This document shows positions 24,966 to 34,320 of a DNA stretch of 51,989 nt, piece by piece. The stretch's first letter is position 1; each line of letters opens with the position of its first letter. A program made the translations under genes and the position numbers. This stretch comes from Martinezella miluonensis (GTDB lineage Bacteria > Pseudomonadota > Alphaproteobacteria > Rhizobiales > Rhizobiaceae): the NCBI RefSeq assembly GCF_900094545.1, contig NZ_FMAH01000044.1, positions 1 through 51,989 on the forward strand, read 5' to 3'. The notes under the pieces are model-generated. The model worked only from the letters and a program-made list of their open reading frames with translations. It was not told the origin of the DNA and made no database searches.

Positions 24966-27454
24966 TGAATCGCGTCCTCCCAATTCTCATCTTGCTCCTG
25001 GGCGCCGCGGCCGCCCAAGCGCAGTCGACACCATTTGACATGTCGGGCGAACGCCCGAAAGGCGAGCCGCCCGTCACGCCGCGAATTTTCGCGCCCCAGA
25101 CGACAACACCCCAAGCTGAACCGCCAAAGACGACCCTCCCTCCCGCAGCGACACCTTCGGCTGTTACCCCTCGGGTCAATCCGCCCGTTGCGATAACGCC
25201 GCAAACTGCCATTCCTCAGACCGTAGCCCCACAGGTCACGCCGCTCGTCGTTCCGGTTCAAGCACCGCCGCAAGCAGCACCGAAGGTGCAACAGATCGCA
25301 TCGGCGACACCCGAGCTCCGCCGCTTTGTCGTTCCTTATTCGAAGCTGCGCCTGGAGGGTGAGATCGATCACAAATCCTGGTCGATCTACCTTACGCCCG
25401 AACAAGCGGCAGCTCCGGCGAAGTTCAATTTTTCCTACCAAAACGCGGTCGTCGTTGCCCCTGAAGCATCGCAGCTCACCGTGCTCTTAAACGATCGTAT
25501 CGTGCACCAGCAGCAAATCGGCTCCTCCGACAACCCGTCTGATGTCAATTTCGACATTCCGCGCGGCCTGCTGCAGCCGGGCTCTAACCTGCTGACCTTC
25601 GAGGCGTCGCAACGACATCGCACCGACTGTGACATCCAGTCGACCTACGAATTGTGGTCCGATATCGATCCGACGAAAACCTTTCTGACATTCGCCGGGC
25701 GCGAGGCTGAAAAGCTTTCGACAACCGATGCAATACGCGCGATCGGCATCGACGAAGCCGGGAAGACGCAATTCAATCTCGTCGTGCCGGCGCTGGCGCA
25801 ACCCGGCACCACCAAACCGATGTTGCGGCTCGCACAGGGTCTGTCACTGCTTGCCGGAATGCCGAACGAGACGTTCTCGTTCAGTCCGGATGCTTTGCCG
25901 CCGCCAGGCCCGGGCAAAATGACGGTTGCCGTCGGCACGCCTGCCGAATTGCAGCCTCTGTTTGCCGTGCCCGCCTCCGCTCAAAATGGCGCGTTGGCGA
26001 CATTTGCGACGGATCCACGCAGCGGACAGCAGCTTCTGCTCATCAGCGGCCCGTCCTGGCAGGCGATCTCCTCGGCGATCGATATGGTGGTTTCGCCAAC
26101 CGACCGGGATCCGAATACGCAGCGCGATCTGCTGGTCACGCAGCGCTGGACTGCGCCGGATGCCCCTTTCCTCTATTCTGGAACCAGCCTCTCTTTTGAG
26201 CAACTGGGCGTCAAGACGACGGAATTTTCAGGACGGCGTTTTCACACCAGCTTCAACGTTGCAATTCCGTCCGATTTTTATGCGAACGCCTATGGTGAAG
26301 CCACCGTCCTTTTGGATGCCGCCTATGCGAAGGACGTGCGACCTGGCAGCCATATCGATGTCTATGTCAACGGCAACATCGCCACGACAAAGCCGATCAC
26401 CGCGACGGGCGGCGGCATCCTCAAGCAATTGCCCATTCGCATCACGATGCGCCATTTCAAACCCGGCCTCAACACGGTGACGCTCGAGGCAATGTTGCTG
26501 GCCGACGAGGATTCGGCCTGCGTGCCCGCCACCACGTCAAGCACGACACCGCGTTTTGCGCTGTTCGATACCAGCCAGTTCCGCATTCCGGATTTCGCAA
26601 GGGTCGGGCAGCGACCCAACCTGGCCGCCTTCGCCGGCACGGGCTATCCTTATAATCGCGATGCCGAGGCAACGGCCTTGTTCATCGATCGGATCGATGC
26701 CGATATGCTGTCCACGACCGCCACCCTCCTCGGTCAGATGGCGCTGGTTGCCGGCCATTCCATTGCCATTGAGCCGATAGCGTCGCCCAGCGCCGTTGGC
26801 AGCCGGAATGCGATCTTTATCGGCTCAATCTCGCAGCTCCCGTCGACGATCCTTTCGCAAATGAATATTGCCGCCACAAGCCAGGTCGCCTGGCGCTCGC
26901 CGACACCCGGACAAGGCACTACACAAGATGCCTCCGTCACCATCGCGGATTGGCGTACCCGCATCAGCGGCGGCGTAGTGCAGGGGCAACTCGATCGCTT
27001 TCAGGAGTGGATGCATCGCAATTTCGATATCTCGCTCAGCTCCCTGCGCTTCATGCCAGGCTCTGAGCAGGTTTTTGCACCGTCGAATGCCAATACCTTC
27101 CTGATCGCGCAGGCGGCAAACCCCACCAAGGACGCGACCTGGACCGTGATTACGGCACCAAGTGCCGGAGACTTGCGGACGGGCGTGGATGCCATGACCT
27201 CGCAAGTCAATTGGCCGCAGATCAGCGGCCACATCACCCTCTATTCCGCCAAGACGGGAAAGATCGACACCGTACCGGTCAACCGCTTCGACTTCGTCCT
27301 GTCCGGCCCCTGGTCGCTGACCAACTATCGTCTGATCGCCGCGAATTGGCTTTCCAGCAATATCCTTTCCTACGCATTCCTGTTGGTCATCGGCTCGCTG
27401 CTGCTCGGCATTGCCACAGCAAACATTCTCTCCAAGATCGGCAGGCGCGAATGA
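24965..27454 (+). CDS. bcsB: Cellulose synthase periplasmic subunit BcsB
   Basis: 829 residues. A signal peptide (about 1-20, ending AAAQAQ) leads to an unusually long Pro/Thr/Gln-rich stretch (about 30-110). Next come the two carbohydrate-binding and flavodoxin-like repeats of the BcsB family, and a single C-terminal membrane anchor (LLVIGSLLLGIATANILSKIG). BcsB guides the nascent glucan through the periplasm and is needed for BcsA activity. The ATG at 24965 overlaps the bcsA stop, and the stop overlaps the bcsZ start (ATGA). Confidence 0.93.
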   Translation: MNRVLPILILLLGAAAAQAQSTPFDMSGERPKGEPPVTPRIFAPQTTTPQAEPPKTTLPPAATPSAVTPRVNPPVAITPQTAIPQTVAPQVTPLVVPVQAPPQAAPKVQQIASATPELRRFVVPYSKLRLEGEIDHKSWSIYLTPEQAAAPAKFNFSYQNAVVVAPEASQLTVLLNDRIVHQQQIGSSDNPSDVNFDIPRGLLQPGSNLLTFEASQRHRTDCDIQSTYELWSDIDPTKTFLTFAGREAEKLSTTDAIRAIGIDEAGKTQFNLVVPALAQPGTTKPMLRLAQGLSLLAGMPNETFSFSPDALPPPGPGKMTVAVGTPAELQPLFAVPASAQNGALATFATDPRSGQQLLLISGPSWQAISSAIDMVVSPTDRDPNTQRDLLVTQRWTAPDAPFLYSGTSLSFEQLGVKTTEFSGRRFHTSFNVAIPSDFYANAYGEATVLLDAAYAKDVRPGSHIDVYVNGNIATTKPITATGGGILKQLPIRITMRHFKPGLNTVTLEAMLLADEDSACVPATTSSTTPRFALFDTSQFRIPDFARVGQRPNLAAFAGTGYPYNRDAEATALFIDRIDADMLSTTATLLGQMALVAGHSIAIEPIASPSAVGSRNAIFIGSISQLPSTILSQMNIAATSQVAWRSPTPGQGTTQDASVTIADWRTRISGGVVQGQLDRFQEWMHRNFDISLSSLRFMPGSEQVFAPSNANTFLIAQAANPTKDATWTVITAPSAGDLRTGVDAMTSQVNWPQISGHITLYSAKTGKIDTVPVNRFDFVLSGPWSLTNYRLIAANWLSSNILSYAFLLVIGSLLLGIATANILSKIGRRE

Positions 27455-28500
27455 GACGCTGGTGCTCCATTCTGGCCATTTGCAGCGCCGCCATCCTGGT
27501 GGTCGCCCAGCCGGTTGCGGCTCAACGTGCTGCAATCGACCCGCACGACTGGATCGCCTACAAGGCAAAGTTCGTCGATGCGAGCGGCCGCGTCCTCGAC
27601 AACGGCAACAGTGGCATCAGCCACAGCGAAGGCCAAGGCTACGGCTTGCTGCTCGCCTATCTCGCCAATAATCCGGCTGACTTCGAGCAGATCTTGTATT
27701 TCACGCGGACCGAACTCCTGTTGCGCGACGATGGTCTTGCGGCGTGGAAATGGGATCCGGCGGTAACTCCTCATGTGACGGATACCAACAACGCCTCGGA
27801 TGGCGATCTGCTGATCGCCTATGCCCTGGCGCTTGCGGGATCTGCCTGGAACAACAAGGACTATCTGCAGTCTGCCGCAGTCATGGCGAAAGCGCTTCTC
27901 TCCAATGTCGTCATAGATGCGGGCGGGAGGACGGTGCTCATTCCCGGTGTTGAGGGCTACACTGCGCCAGGGCGCAAGGACGGCCCCATCATCAATCCGT
28001 CCTATTGGGTTTACGAGGCTATTCCTGTCATGGCCTTGCTGGCGCCATCAGAGCGATGGCAGAAGCTGCGGGACGATGGCCTTGCTCTTTTGCGCTCGAT
28101 GCAGTTCGGCCCGCGCAAGCTGCCAGCCGACTGGGTTAGCCTGCAGGCGAAGCCAGCACCCGCCGACGGTTTCGAGGCGGAATTCGGTTACAATGCCGTT
28201 AGAATCCCGCTTTATCTGTCCCGCGCCGGCATTAACGACAAAGCACTGCTCACACGCTTGCAGCGCGGCATGACTGTCGAAGGAGACGAACCAGCGACGA
28301 TCGACCTGACCACGGGCAAACCGAAAGACCTGCTTTCCGACCCCGGTTATAGGATTGTTAACGATGTTGTGGCGTGTGTGGTAGGCGGAACAAAACTGCC
28401 CGCTCCGGTTCGGCAGTTCGCTCCGTCGCTTTACTACCCGGCCACTTTGCAGCTCTTGAGCCTGGCTTTTGTCACGGAGAAACACCCGGAGTGTTTATAA
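27451..28500 (+). CDS. bcsZ: Periplasmic endo-beta-1,4-glucanase, GH8 (BcsZ/CelC)
   Basis: 349 residues with a signal peptide (about 1-25, ending PVAAQ). GH8 marks are HSEGQGYGLLLAYLA near 65-80, containing the general-acid Glu, and NNASDGDLLIAYALALAG near 112-130, containing the conserved Asp of the GH8 signature. PSYWVYEAIPVMA is also typical. In rhizobia the orthologue, CelC, trims cellulose microfibrils and is needed for root-hair infection and normal cellulose levels. It starts within the bcsB stop and ends 10 bases inside the next gene's start region. Confidence 0.93.
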   Translation: MRRWCSILAICSAAILVVAQPVAAQRAAIDPHDWIAYKAKFVDASGRVLDNGNSGISHSEGQGYGLLLAYLANNPADFEQILYFTRTELLLRDDGLAAWKWDPAVTPHVTDTNNASDGDLLIAYALALAGSAWNNKDYLQSAAVMAKALLSNVVIDAGGRTVLIPGVEGYTAPGRKDGPIINPSYWVYEAIPVMALLAPSERWQKLRDDGLALLRSMQFGPRKLPADWVSLQAKPAPADGFEAEFGYNAVRIPLYLSRAGINDKALLTRLQRGMTVEGDEPATIDLTTGKPKDLLSDPGYRIVNDVVACVVGGTKLPAPVRQFAPSLYYPATLQLLSLAFVTEKHPECL

Positions 28501-30896
28501 AGTCCACCTTGATCATGGCTTTTATGGCCGTCGCTGTGGCGGGGTTTACGCTCGCAACGAAGGATCACGACTCGCCGGAAGACAAGATCAAGCTGGCGAG
28601 ATCCCATCGCCTGGAGCCTTTGGCGACGCTCGCGGCTGACGCCAAGCCGGCGACCTCCCAAGGGCAGTCCATCGATCTGCAGGCAATCGCCAATCACATA
28701 CAGGCAACGGCGCCGTCGGCGGTTCTCGCCGATCCGCCATCGACGTCTCAGGTCGACAAAGCCAGCCCCGCTGCAACGGCGCAGGCTGCGCCACAGCCGA
28801 CGCCTCAGCCCGTCCCACAGCAGTCACCTCAGCAGCAGCCGAGCCAGCCTCAACCCGCCGCGGCACCCAAGGTGGATGAAAGCGCATTGCGCTATTTTGC
28901 CAGCCATGGCGACAAGGCGCGTCTGCAGGCGGAAATTTCTCGACTGCAGACGCTTTACCCGAACTGGACGCCGCCCGCCGATCCGCTGGCCGTACCACAA
29001 AACAGCGACAAGCAGCTGGAAGCCATGTGGCAGCTCTATTCCGAGGGCCGTTACGCTGAGGTGCGCAAGGCAATCGCCGACCGTCAGACTGCGGATACAG
29101 GATGGCAACCACCCTCCGACCTCCTGGAGCGCCTTGCCGTGGCCGAAGCGCGCACGCGCATCGTCAATGCTTCCGATCTGAAACAATACGCAACGGTGAT
29201 CGACATCGGCTCAAAGAACCCGAGCCTGCTCACATGCAGCGATATCGATATTCTCTGGCGCGTGGCCGAGGCTTTCATTCGCACCGACCGCGCACAGCGC
29301 GGCCAGGATGCCTATAGCTACATCCTGAAGACCTGCACAAATCCGCAGGAGAGGCTCGCGACCATCCAGAAGGCCTCCTCATTGTTGGCCTACCAGCCCA
29401 TGCAGGATCTCCTTTCTCTTGAGAAGCCGGATGGCAATGGCGGACGCGAGTTTGACAGCATAAGGACCGATCTGGCTCGGCGCTTCGTGGCGCAGGGCAA
29501 TGATGATCCGAAACTGACCGTTTCGCAGGACTATCTCTCCCAGGTCGAGCGCGTTGCCCGCAGCCAGGGGTTAGCGTCAGATGACTCGCTGCTCGGCTGG
29601 TATTATCTGCGCCGCGGCAACTACACCGACGCCGAGCAATGGTTCAAGGCTGCACATGAGAAGGAAGATTCAGCCGCAATCTCGCAGGGCCTGGCCCTGA
29701 TATTGATTGCCGACCACAAACCGCAGGACGCCGAAGACGCTATGTATAAATGGCGCAACGAATCCAAGGATGCGATGGCGACCTATCTCGCAGCGACGGC
29801 AAACCTCATGGCCTTGCAGCCGCCGGCCAATCTCACGGAGGATGTCCTTGCGCGCGTCGCCGCTGAGATCGTGAAGGAAAAATATGTTCCGACGGCGCAG
29901 CAGTTCGGCTGGTACGCCCGAACCGTGAACCAGCCGCAGGCAGCCGCACGCTGGTTCGAAACGGCGCTACGTTGGAAACCCGACGACGAGCCTTCTGCCT
30001 ACGGCCTCGCTATCACGCGCAATCAGCTGAACGACCGACAGGGTGTCGCCGAAGTCCAGCGCCTATGGGCAGGTCGTTCGCAGCGCATCGCCGTCCTCGG
30101 AGAACCGGCGCCGCGCACACCTGTCGCCGCGCCATTGCCATCACCGAACCAGACTGCACAGACCGCCCCCCAGCAACCCGTGCTCCAGCAGCCGCTCCCG
30201 AACGCGCCGTTGACCGCTCCCCAAGCGACGCCTCAGGTTCCAGCTGCGCAACCCTACGCGAACACGCAGGCCGCCGCCCAGCCAATCACACCCGTTCGTC
30301 GCTCGGCAGCCGTCGAATATGCTCAGCCTGAAATTCGCGCCAGAACCGCTGCTCGCACGACGCGCCGTCAGGCCGGCTGCACCACGACAATCAATGCCGA
30401 GCTGCTGACGCCGGCCAATGCGCTGTCACGCGGCTGGTGCCTCATGAACCTCAATCGGCCCATGGAAGCGGTCGAAGCCTTTGGCGTTGGGCTGAACAAT
30501 AGTGACCCCAAGTCGCGAGAAGATGCCGCATACGGGCAGAGCCTTGCCTATCTCCGGGCCGGGCTTGCCAACAATGCAGCCGTCGCGGCGACCAAAGCAC
30601 CCATGAGCCATCAGCGCGCCGCCGAACTGCAGGTGGCAATCCTGGCCGATCGCGCCCTTTCGGCATTCAATGGCAAACGCTACCACGAGGCACTGCTCTA
30701 TCTCGACCAGCGCTCGCAGCTCCAGCAGGAGCGTGTCGACCTGATGGTATTGCGCGGATACAGCTATCTCAATCTCAAAATGTATGACGACGCCCAACGC
30801 ATCTTCACCGCGGTCGCGGCCACCGGCAACCGCGACGGCAGCCGCGGGCTTAAGGACCTGATGCTGGCGACCCATCCGCAACCGGGCGAGTATTGA
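28491..30896 (+). CDS. TPR-repeat cellulose operon protein (BcsC-like periplasmic part, no beta-barrel)
   Basis: 801 residues from a GTG at 28491 that overlaps the bcsZ stop by 10 bases, with GGAGAAA upstream; an ATG at 28515 lacks a site. A membrane anchor or signal lies near 4-24 (STLIMAFMAVAVAGF). A Pro/Gln-rich linker follows (about 75-125), then TPR-like helical repeats (LYSEGRYAEVRKAIA, YYLRRGNYTDAEQWFKAA, LNLKMYDDAQRIFTAVAATG). A second Pro/Gln/Ala-rich region lies near 570-640. E. coli BcsC has similar TPRs followed by an outer-membrane barrel. No barrel or terminal aromatic strand is seen here, so the outer-membrane exit pore must be elsewhere or absent. Confidence 0.78.
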   Translation: MFIKSTLIMAFMAVAVAGFTLATKDHDSPEDKIKLARSHRLEPLATLAADAKPATSQGQSIDLQAIANHIQATAPSAVLADPPSTSQVDKASPAATAQAAPQPTPQPVPQQSPQQQPSQPQPAAAPKVDESALRYFASHGDKARLQAEISRLQTLYPNWTPPADPLAVPQNSDKQLEAMWQLYSEGRYAEVRKAIADRQTADTGWQPPSDLLERLAVAEARTRIVNASDLKQYATVIDIGSKNPSLLTCSDIDILWRVAEAFIRTDRAQRGQDAYSYILKTCTNPQERLATIQKASSLLAYQPMQDLLSLEKPDGNGGREFDSIRTDLARRFVAQGNDDPKLTVSQDYLSQVERVARSQGLASDDSLLGWYYLRRGNYTDAEQWFKAAHEKEDSAAISQGLALILIADHKPQDAEDAMYKWRNESKDAMATYLAATANLMALQPPANLTEDVLARVAAEIVKEKYVPTAQQFGWYARTVNQPQAAARWFETALRWKPDDEPSAYGLAITRNQLNDRQGVAEVQRLWAGRSQRIAVLGEPAPRTPVAAPLPSPNQTAQTAPQQPVLQQPLPNAPLTAPQATPQVPAAQPYANTQAAAQPITPVRRSAAVEYAQPEIRARTAARTTRRQAGCTTTINAELLTPANALSRGWCLMNLNRPMEAVEAFGVGLNNSDPKSREDAAYGQSLAYLRAGLANNAAVAATKAPMSHQRAAELQVAILADRALSAFNGKRYHEALLYLDQRSQLQQERVDLMVLRGYSYLNLKMYDDAQRIFTAVAATGNRDGSRGLKDLMLATHPQPGEY

Positions 30897-31316
30897 GACC
30901 GACAAATCACGCCCAAAATTCCGCATATTAGCGCGAAACTAGTTGCTTCCAACGCTCATCGAAAACCGGAAACAATCCGCCATCTTCTGGGCAGAACCAC
31001 TACGGCGTAAGCGATAACGTGGGGCCATTACTTTTCGAAGGTCCATGGCACGACGGCGTAAAGATCGCTCGCCGACCAACCTACGGCAGCCCGGAGACGA
31101 CCGTAAAGTTGCCCGCCAATTGGTGGGATCCGCTGTCCAGCGAGCTGGTAAAACAGAATGTCTTCTGGATACTTGCAGATTGCTTGTGCTCGAACGACAT
31201 GGCCAGATCTAGTGGCTCACTTCTATCTATGGCTGCACAGTACATCCTGGTTCTGCCGAACCCGTTCATCGGGCGGAGTTCACAGACATCCAGCCATGAC
31301 ATCGATCACCGGACGA
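30897..31316. other. 420-bp convergent gap between the cellulose operon and the leftward catabolic operon
   Basis: Two operons end towards each other here. I see no supported gene. A plus-strand frame at 31019-31414 runs antisense into the amidohydrolase gene and has no ribosome site. I noticed no strong stem-loop with a T-run on either strand. Confidence 0.4.
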
Positions 31317-32564
31317 TTATTGTTCTTTGGACAAGGCAAGAGTGGTCTCAAGCAGGACCGTTGCGCCGATTTCAATGTTTTCTGCGGCAACGAATTCAGC
31401 CTCATTGTGACTGATGCCATCCCGGCACGGGACAAAGATCATCGCCGTCGGCGCGACGCGGCTGACGAAAAGTGCGTCGTGAAAAGCTCCTGAGACCAAT
31501 TTCATGTTGGAAACGCCGAGCATTCTGCAGGCATTGTCAATCATATCCACGATCGCCAGGTCAAACTGTCCAGGCGCTAGGTCAAAGCGCTTTGCGATCC
31601 GCACGTCGACCATATGACGCTCGGCCGACGCACGGCATTCCGCATCGACCTGGGCCTCGATCGAGGAAAGCACGTCTTCCTGAGGATGGCGGATGTCGAC
31701 GGTGAATGTAACCCTGCTCGGAATGACGTTGACGGAACTGGGTTCAACAGTCATGCGGCCAACCGTCAGCCGCGCCATTGGATCAGCTGGCATGACGACT
31801 AGCTGCAGGTGCGCGATCGCAGCGGCAGCGGCGGCCATGGGATCCTTGCGGAACTCTAGTGGCGTCGTGCCAGCATGGGCCGCTTCGCCGATGAAGGAAA
31901 TCTCAAGCCACTTGGTTCCCTGCACGCCGGTGACGATGCCAATCGGCACGCCTGTGCGCTCAAGCACGGGGCCTTGTTCGATATGCACCTCAACGAAGGC
32001 GGAAACAGAATGGCCGATCGGCTGCGTTCCAGCTTCCGGTAGTGCATTCAATGTTGCAGCCAGCTCGTCGCCGAGTTTGGCTCCATCGGCACCATGCATA
32101 TCCTGCCATCTGCGCACGTCGCCTGCGCCGACAAAAGCCGTCGACCCCATGCAGCCAGGAGAAAAGCGGCTACCTTCCTCGTTGGTCCAGGACACGACTT
32201 CCACAGATCGCTCGGTGACGACGCCTGCATCCTCCAGAGCTTCCAATACTTCAAAGGCAGACAGCGTACCCAGAGCGCCGTCGAACCTGCCTCCGGTAGG
32301 CTGACTATCAAGATGGCTACCGATCAGAATGGGCGGAAGCGAAGGATTAGACCCTTCGCGCCGGATGAAGAGGTTGGCAATCGCGTCTTGGTGGATGCCA
32401 AATCCGCGCGCGACGGCTAGCTCCGCAAGCAGGCGTCGGGCCGCCCTATCCTCGGCGCTCAGTGCTTGGCGGTTCACACCGCCAGCGGGCGTTGCGCCGA
32501 TCGCTGCAAAATCGGCAATGCGCTGCAACAGACGCTGCGCATTGATCTTCGGATATGGCTTCAT
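31317..32564 (-). CDS. M20-family N-carbamoyl-L-amino-acid / allantoate-type amidohydrolase
   Basis: 415 residues of the M20 family, hydantoinase/carbamoylase branch. Metal-ligand motifs are IGSHLDSQPTGGRFDGALG near 82-100 and WTNEEGSRFSPGCMGS near 124-140, with VHIEQGPVLE and a C-terminal SHNEAE segment. The dimerisation lid sits between them (AHAGTTPLEFRKD). Relatives cleave carbamoyl groups from N-carbamoyl amino acids, allantoate or ureidopropionate to give ammonia and CO2. The ATG at 32564 overlaps the previous stop as ATGA; an upstream extension to 32618 is not needed. It is the last gene of the leftward operon. The substrate is not predictable beyond a ureido or carbamoyl group. Confidence 0.85.
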   Translation of the reverse strand: MKPYPKINAQRLLQRIADFAAIGATPAGGVNRQALSAEDRAARRLLAELAVARGFGIHQDAIANLFIRREGSNPSLPPILIGSHLDSQPTGGRFDGALGTLSAFEVLEALEDAGVVTERSVEVVSWTNEEGSRFSPGCMGSTAFVGAGDVRRWQDMHGADGAKLGDELAATLNALPEAGTQPIGHSVSAFVEVHIEQGPVLERTGVPIGIVTGVQGTKWLEISFIGEAAHAGTTPLEFRKDPMAAAAAAIAHLQLVVMPADPMARLTVGRMTVEPSSVNVIPSRVTFTVDIRHPQEDVLSSIEAQVDAECRASAERHMVDVRIAKRFDLAPGQFDLAIVDMIDNACRMLGVSNMKLVSGAFHDALFVSRVAPTAMIFVPCRDGISHNEAEFVAAENIEIGATVLLETTLALSKEQ

Positions 32565-33391
32565 CGATGGATGCCTGCCACGAAGTCCTTTACCCGTTGG
32601 GGATCGACTGCATTCCACCAGACTCCATCATATTTCAGGGAGCTTGCGATGATCACGCCATCGGCAACCGATAGAATGTCGTTGCCATTCTCTGTGGTTA
32701 CGCCGCTGCCGACGAGCGTCGGCAGGCCTGCCGCCCGCTTGATCATGCTTATGTAGTCCAGATCGGCTGCATGCCCGGTTCTCTGCCCCGTGGCAATAAC
32801 CACATCTGCATCAAAGAAGACGAGATCCTTGACCTGCTCCTCGACCGAGCGGTCCGCAACGATAGCATGCGCTCCGTGTTTGACATGTGCGTCAGCGAAA
32901 ATACGGATGCCATATGCATTGAGCCGCGCGCGATAGCGCATTGCACGGGCAGCTTCACCCTCGATGAAACCTTCATTGGCGACATAGGCGTTTGCCCATT
33001 GATTGACGCGAACGAAGCCCGCGCCCGCCGCACTGGCGATCGCAAGCGCGGGGATGGCGGCGTTGGCAAGAACATTGATGCCGATCGGACCGCCGAGTTC
33101 ACGGCGGATGCGATCCGAGACGACGGCCATGTAGGTCGAAGTCTCCGGACCGATATCATCGGGCTTCGAAAATGGAATGTCGCCATGGTTCTCGATGATC
33201 ACGGCGTCGCAGCCGCCGGCAAGATAAGCGCGAGCATCATCGAGGCCGCGCTGGTAGACGGTCTCTATCTCCTCTCCCGAATAGCGTGGCGCGCCGGGAA
33301 GCGGCGCCAAGTGTACGACGCCGATAATTGCTTTGTCGCGCCCGAAGAGATCGATAAGCGCGTTGCCCGCTACCTGCCCGATAGGCTTCAT
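32561..33391 (-). CDS. BtpA/SgcQ-family protein
   Basis: 276 residues of the BtpA family (PF03437), a TIM-barrel-like group. IIGVVHLAPLPGAPRY near the N-terminus, CDAVIIENHGDIPF and a C-terminal GSGVTTENGNDILSVADGVIIASSLK are characteristic. BtpA was first linked to photosystem I assembly in cyanobacteria, while SgcQ of E. coli sits in a sugar catabolic cluster. The chemistry of the family is unsettled, and the terminal phosphate-loop-like segment suggests a phosphorylated ligand. Its ATG at 33391 overlaps the kinase stop (ATGA) and has GGGA upstream; an ATG at 33403 is an alternative. Pairing with a PfkB kinase makes a phosphosugar substrate plausible. Confidence 0.82.
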   Translation of the reverse strand: MKPIGQVAGNALIDLFGRDKAIIGVVHLAPLPGAPRYSGEEIETVYQRGLDDARAYLAGGCDAVIIENHGDIPFSKPDDIGPETSTYMAVVSDRIRRELGGPIGINVLANAAIPALAIASAAGAGFVRVNQWANAYVANEGFIEGEAARAMRYRARLNAYGIRIFADAHVKHGAHAIVADRSVEEQVKDLVFFDADVVIATGQRTGHAADLDYISMIKRAAGLPTLVGSGVTTENGNDILSVADGVIIASSLKYDGVWWNAVDPQRVKDFVAGIHR

Positions 33392-34320
33392 TGTCCCAGC
33401 CATGTGTTTTCCAGTTCTGATATCTTTATGATTTCCGAAAACTCCGCCCGCGAGGGATAGGAGGAGAGCGTTCCGAGACGAGCAACTGAGATGGCGGCAG
33501 CCTTGGTTGCCACCTTTGCAGCCGCAGCCAAGGTTTTTCCCTGCGCCAGCAAGCCGACGAAGGTGCCCGCAAAGCAGTCACCGGCACCGCTGGTATCGAC
33601 AGCGGCGCTCCTGTGCGCCTCAAGAACAAAAGGTGCATCATCTGCCTGATCCCAAACGAGGCTACCCTCACTTCCCAGCGTCACGACCACGCTTCTGGCC
33701 CCTCTATCGAAGAGCAGGTCTGCCGCCGCAGCCGGGCTTTCCAGACCCGTCAGCGCGCAGGCTTCACCCCGATTGACGATGACGACATCCACATCGGCAA
33801 GATCCTCGACGTTCGTGTCTGACAGCGGGCTCGGATTCAGCACCGTCTTCAGGTCCGACCGTTTGGCAAGTTTCAGACAAGTGGCGATGACCTCCCATGG
33901 TAGATTTCCCTGCATCAAAAGGATGTCGTCTTTACTCCAGATCTCGGTTAGATTCGTTTGCTGGATCGGATCGAAAGCTCGCGCGCAGACGACGGCACTC
34001 ACGATGGCGTTTTCGCCGCCTTCTTCCAACAGGATCGTCGAACGATCCGTGGGAAGAGGCAGTCGAATCAGTCGATCGACGTCAAGATCGCTCTTCAGCA
34101 TCTCGGTCACTCTATCCGCCATATCGTCGTCGCCAAGCGGGGCCCAGAAGCACACATCCGCCCCGCTTCGGGCCGCCGCGACGGCTTGATTGGCGCCCTT
34201 GCCTCCGATGCCCTCAACTGTCGAGGTCGCATTGAGCGTCTCGCCCGGACGCGGCAGGCGCGGCAAGCGGAAGCTCGTATCGACGCAGACATTGCCGACG
34301 ACATGGAGGCGCATAGGCAT
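33388..34320 (-). CDS. PfkB-family carbohydrate/nucleoside kinase (ribokinase-like)
   Basis: 310 residues. It has the N-terminal PfkB signature region with GGKGANQAVAAARSGAD (about 39-55) and the C-terminal ATP/anion-hole motif DTSGAGDCFAGTF with the catalytic Asp. Ribokinase-like enzymes phosphorylate ribose, nucleosides or related sugars with ATP. The substrate here is unknown; the adjacent ribose-type ABC importer suggests a pentose or a pentose-containing compound. The ATG overlaps the stop of the amidotransferase-like gene (TGATG), and its own stop overlaps the BtpA gene. Confidence 0.88.
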   Translation of the reverse strand: MPMRLHVVGNVCVDTSFRLPRLPRPGETLNATSTVEGIGGKGANQAVAAARSGADVCFWAPLGDDDMADRVTEMLKSDLDVDRLIRLPLPTDRSTILLEEGGENAIVSAVVCARAFDPIQQTNLTEIWSKDDILLMQGNLPWEVIATCLKLAKRSDLKTVLNPSPLSDTNVEDLADVDVVIVNRGEACALTGLESPAAAADLLFDRGARSVVVTLGSEGSLVWDQADDAPFVLEAHRSAAVDTSGAGDCFAGTFVGLLAQGKTLAAAAKVATKAAAISVARLGTLSSYPSRAEFSEIIKISELENTWLGQ

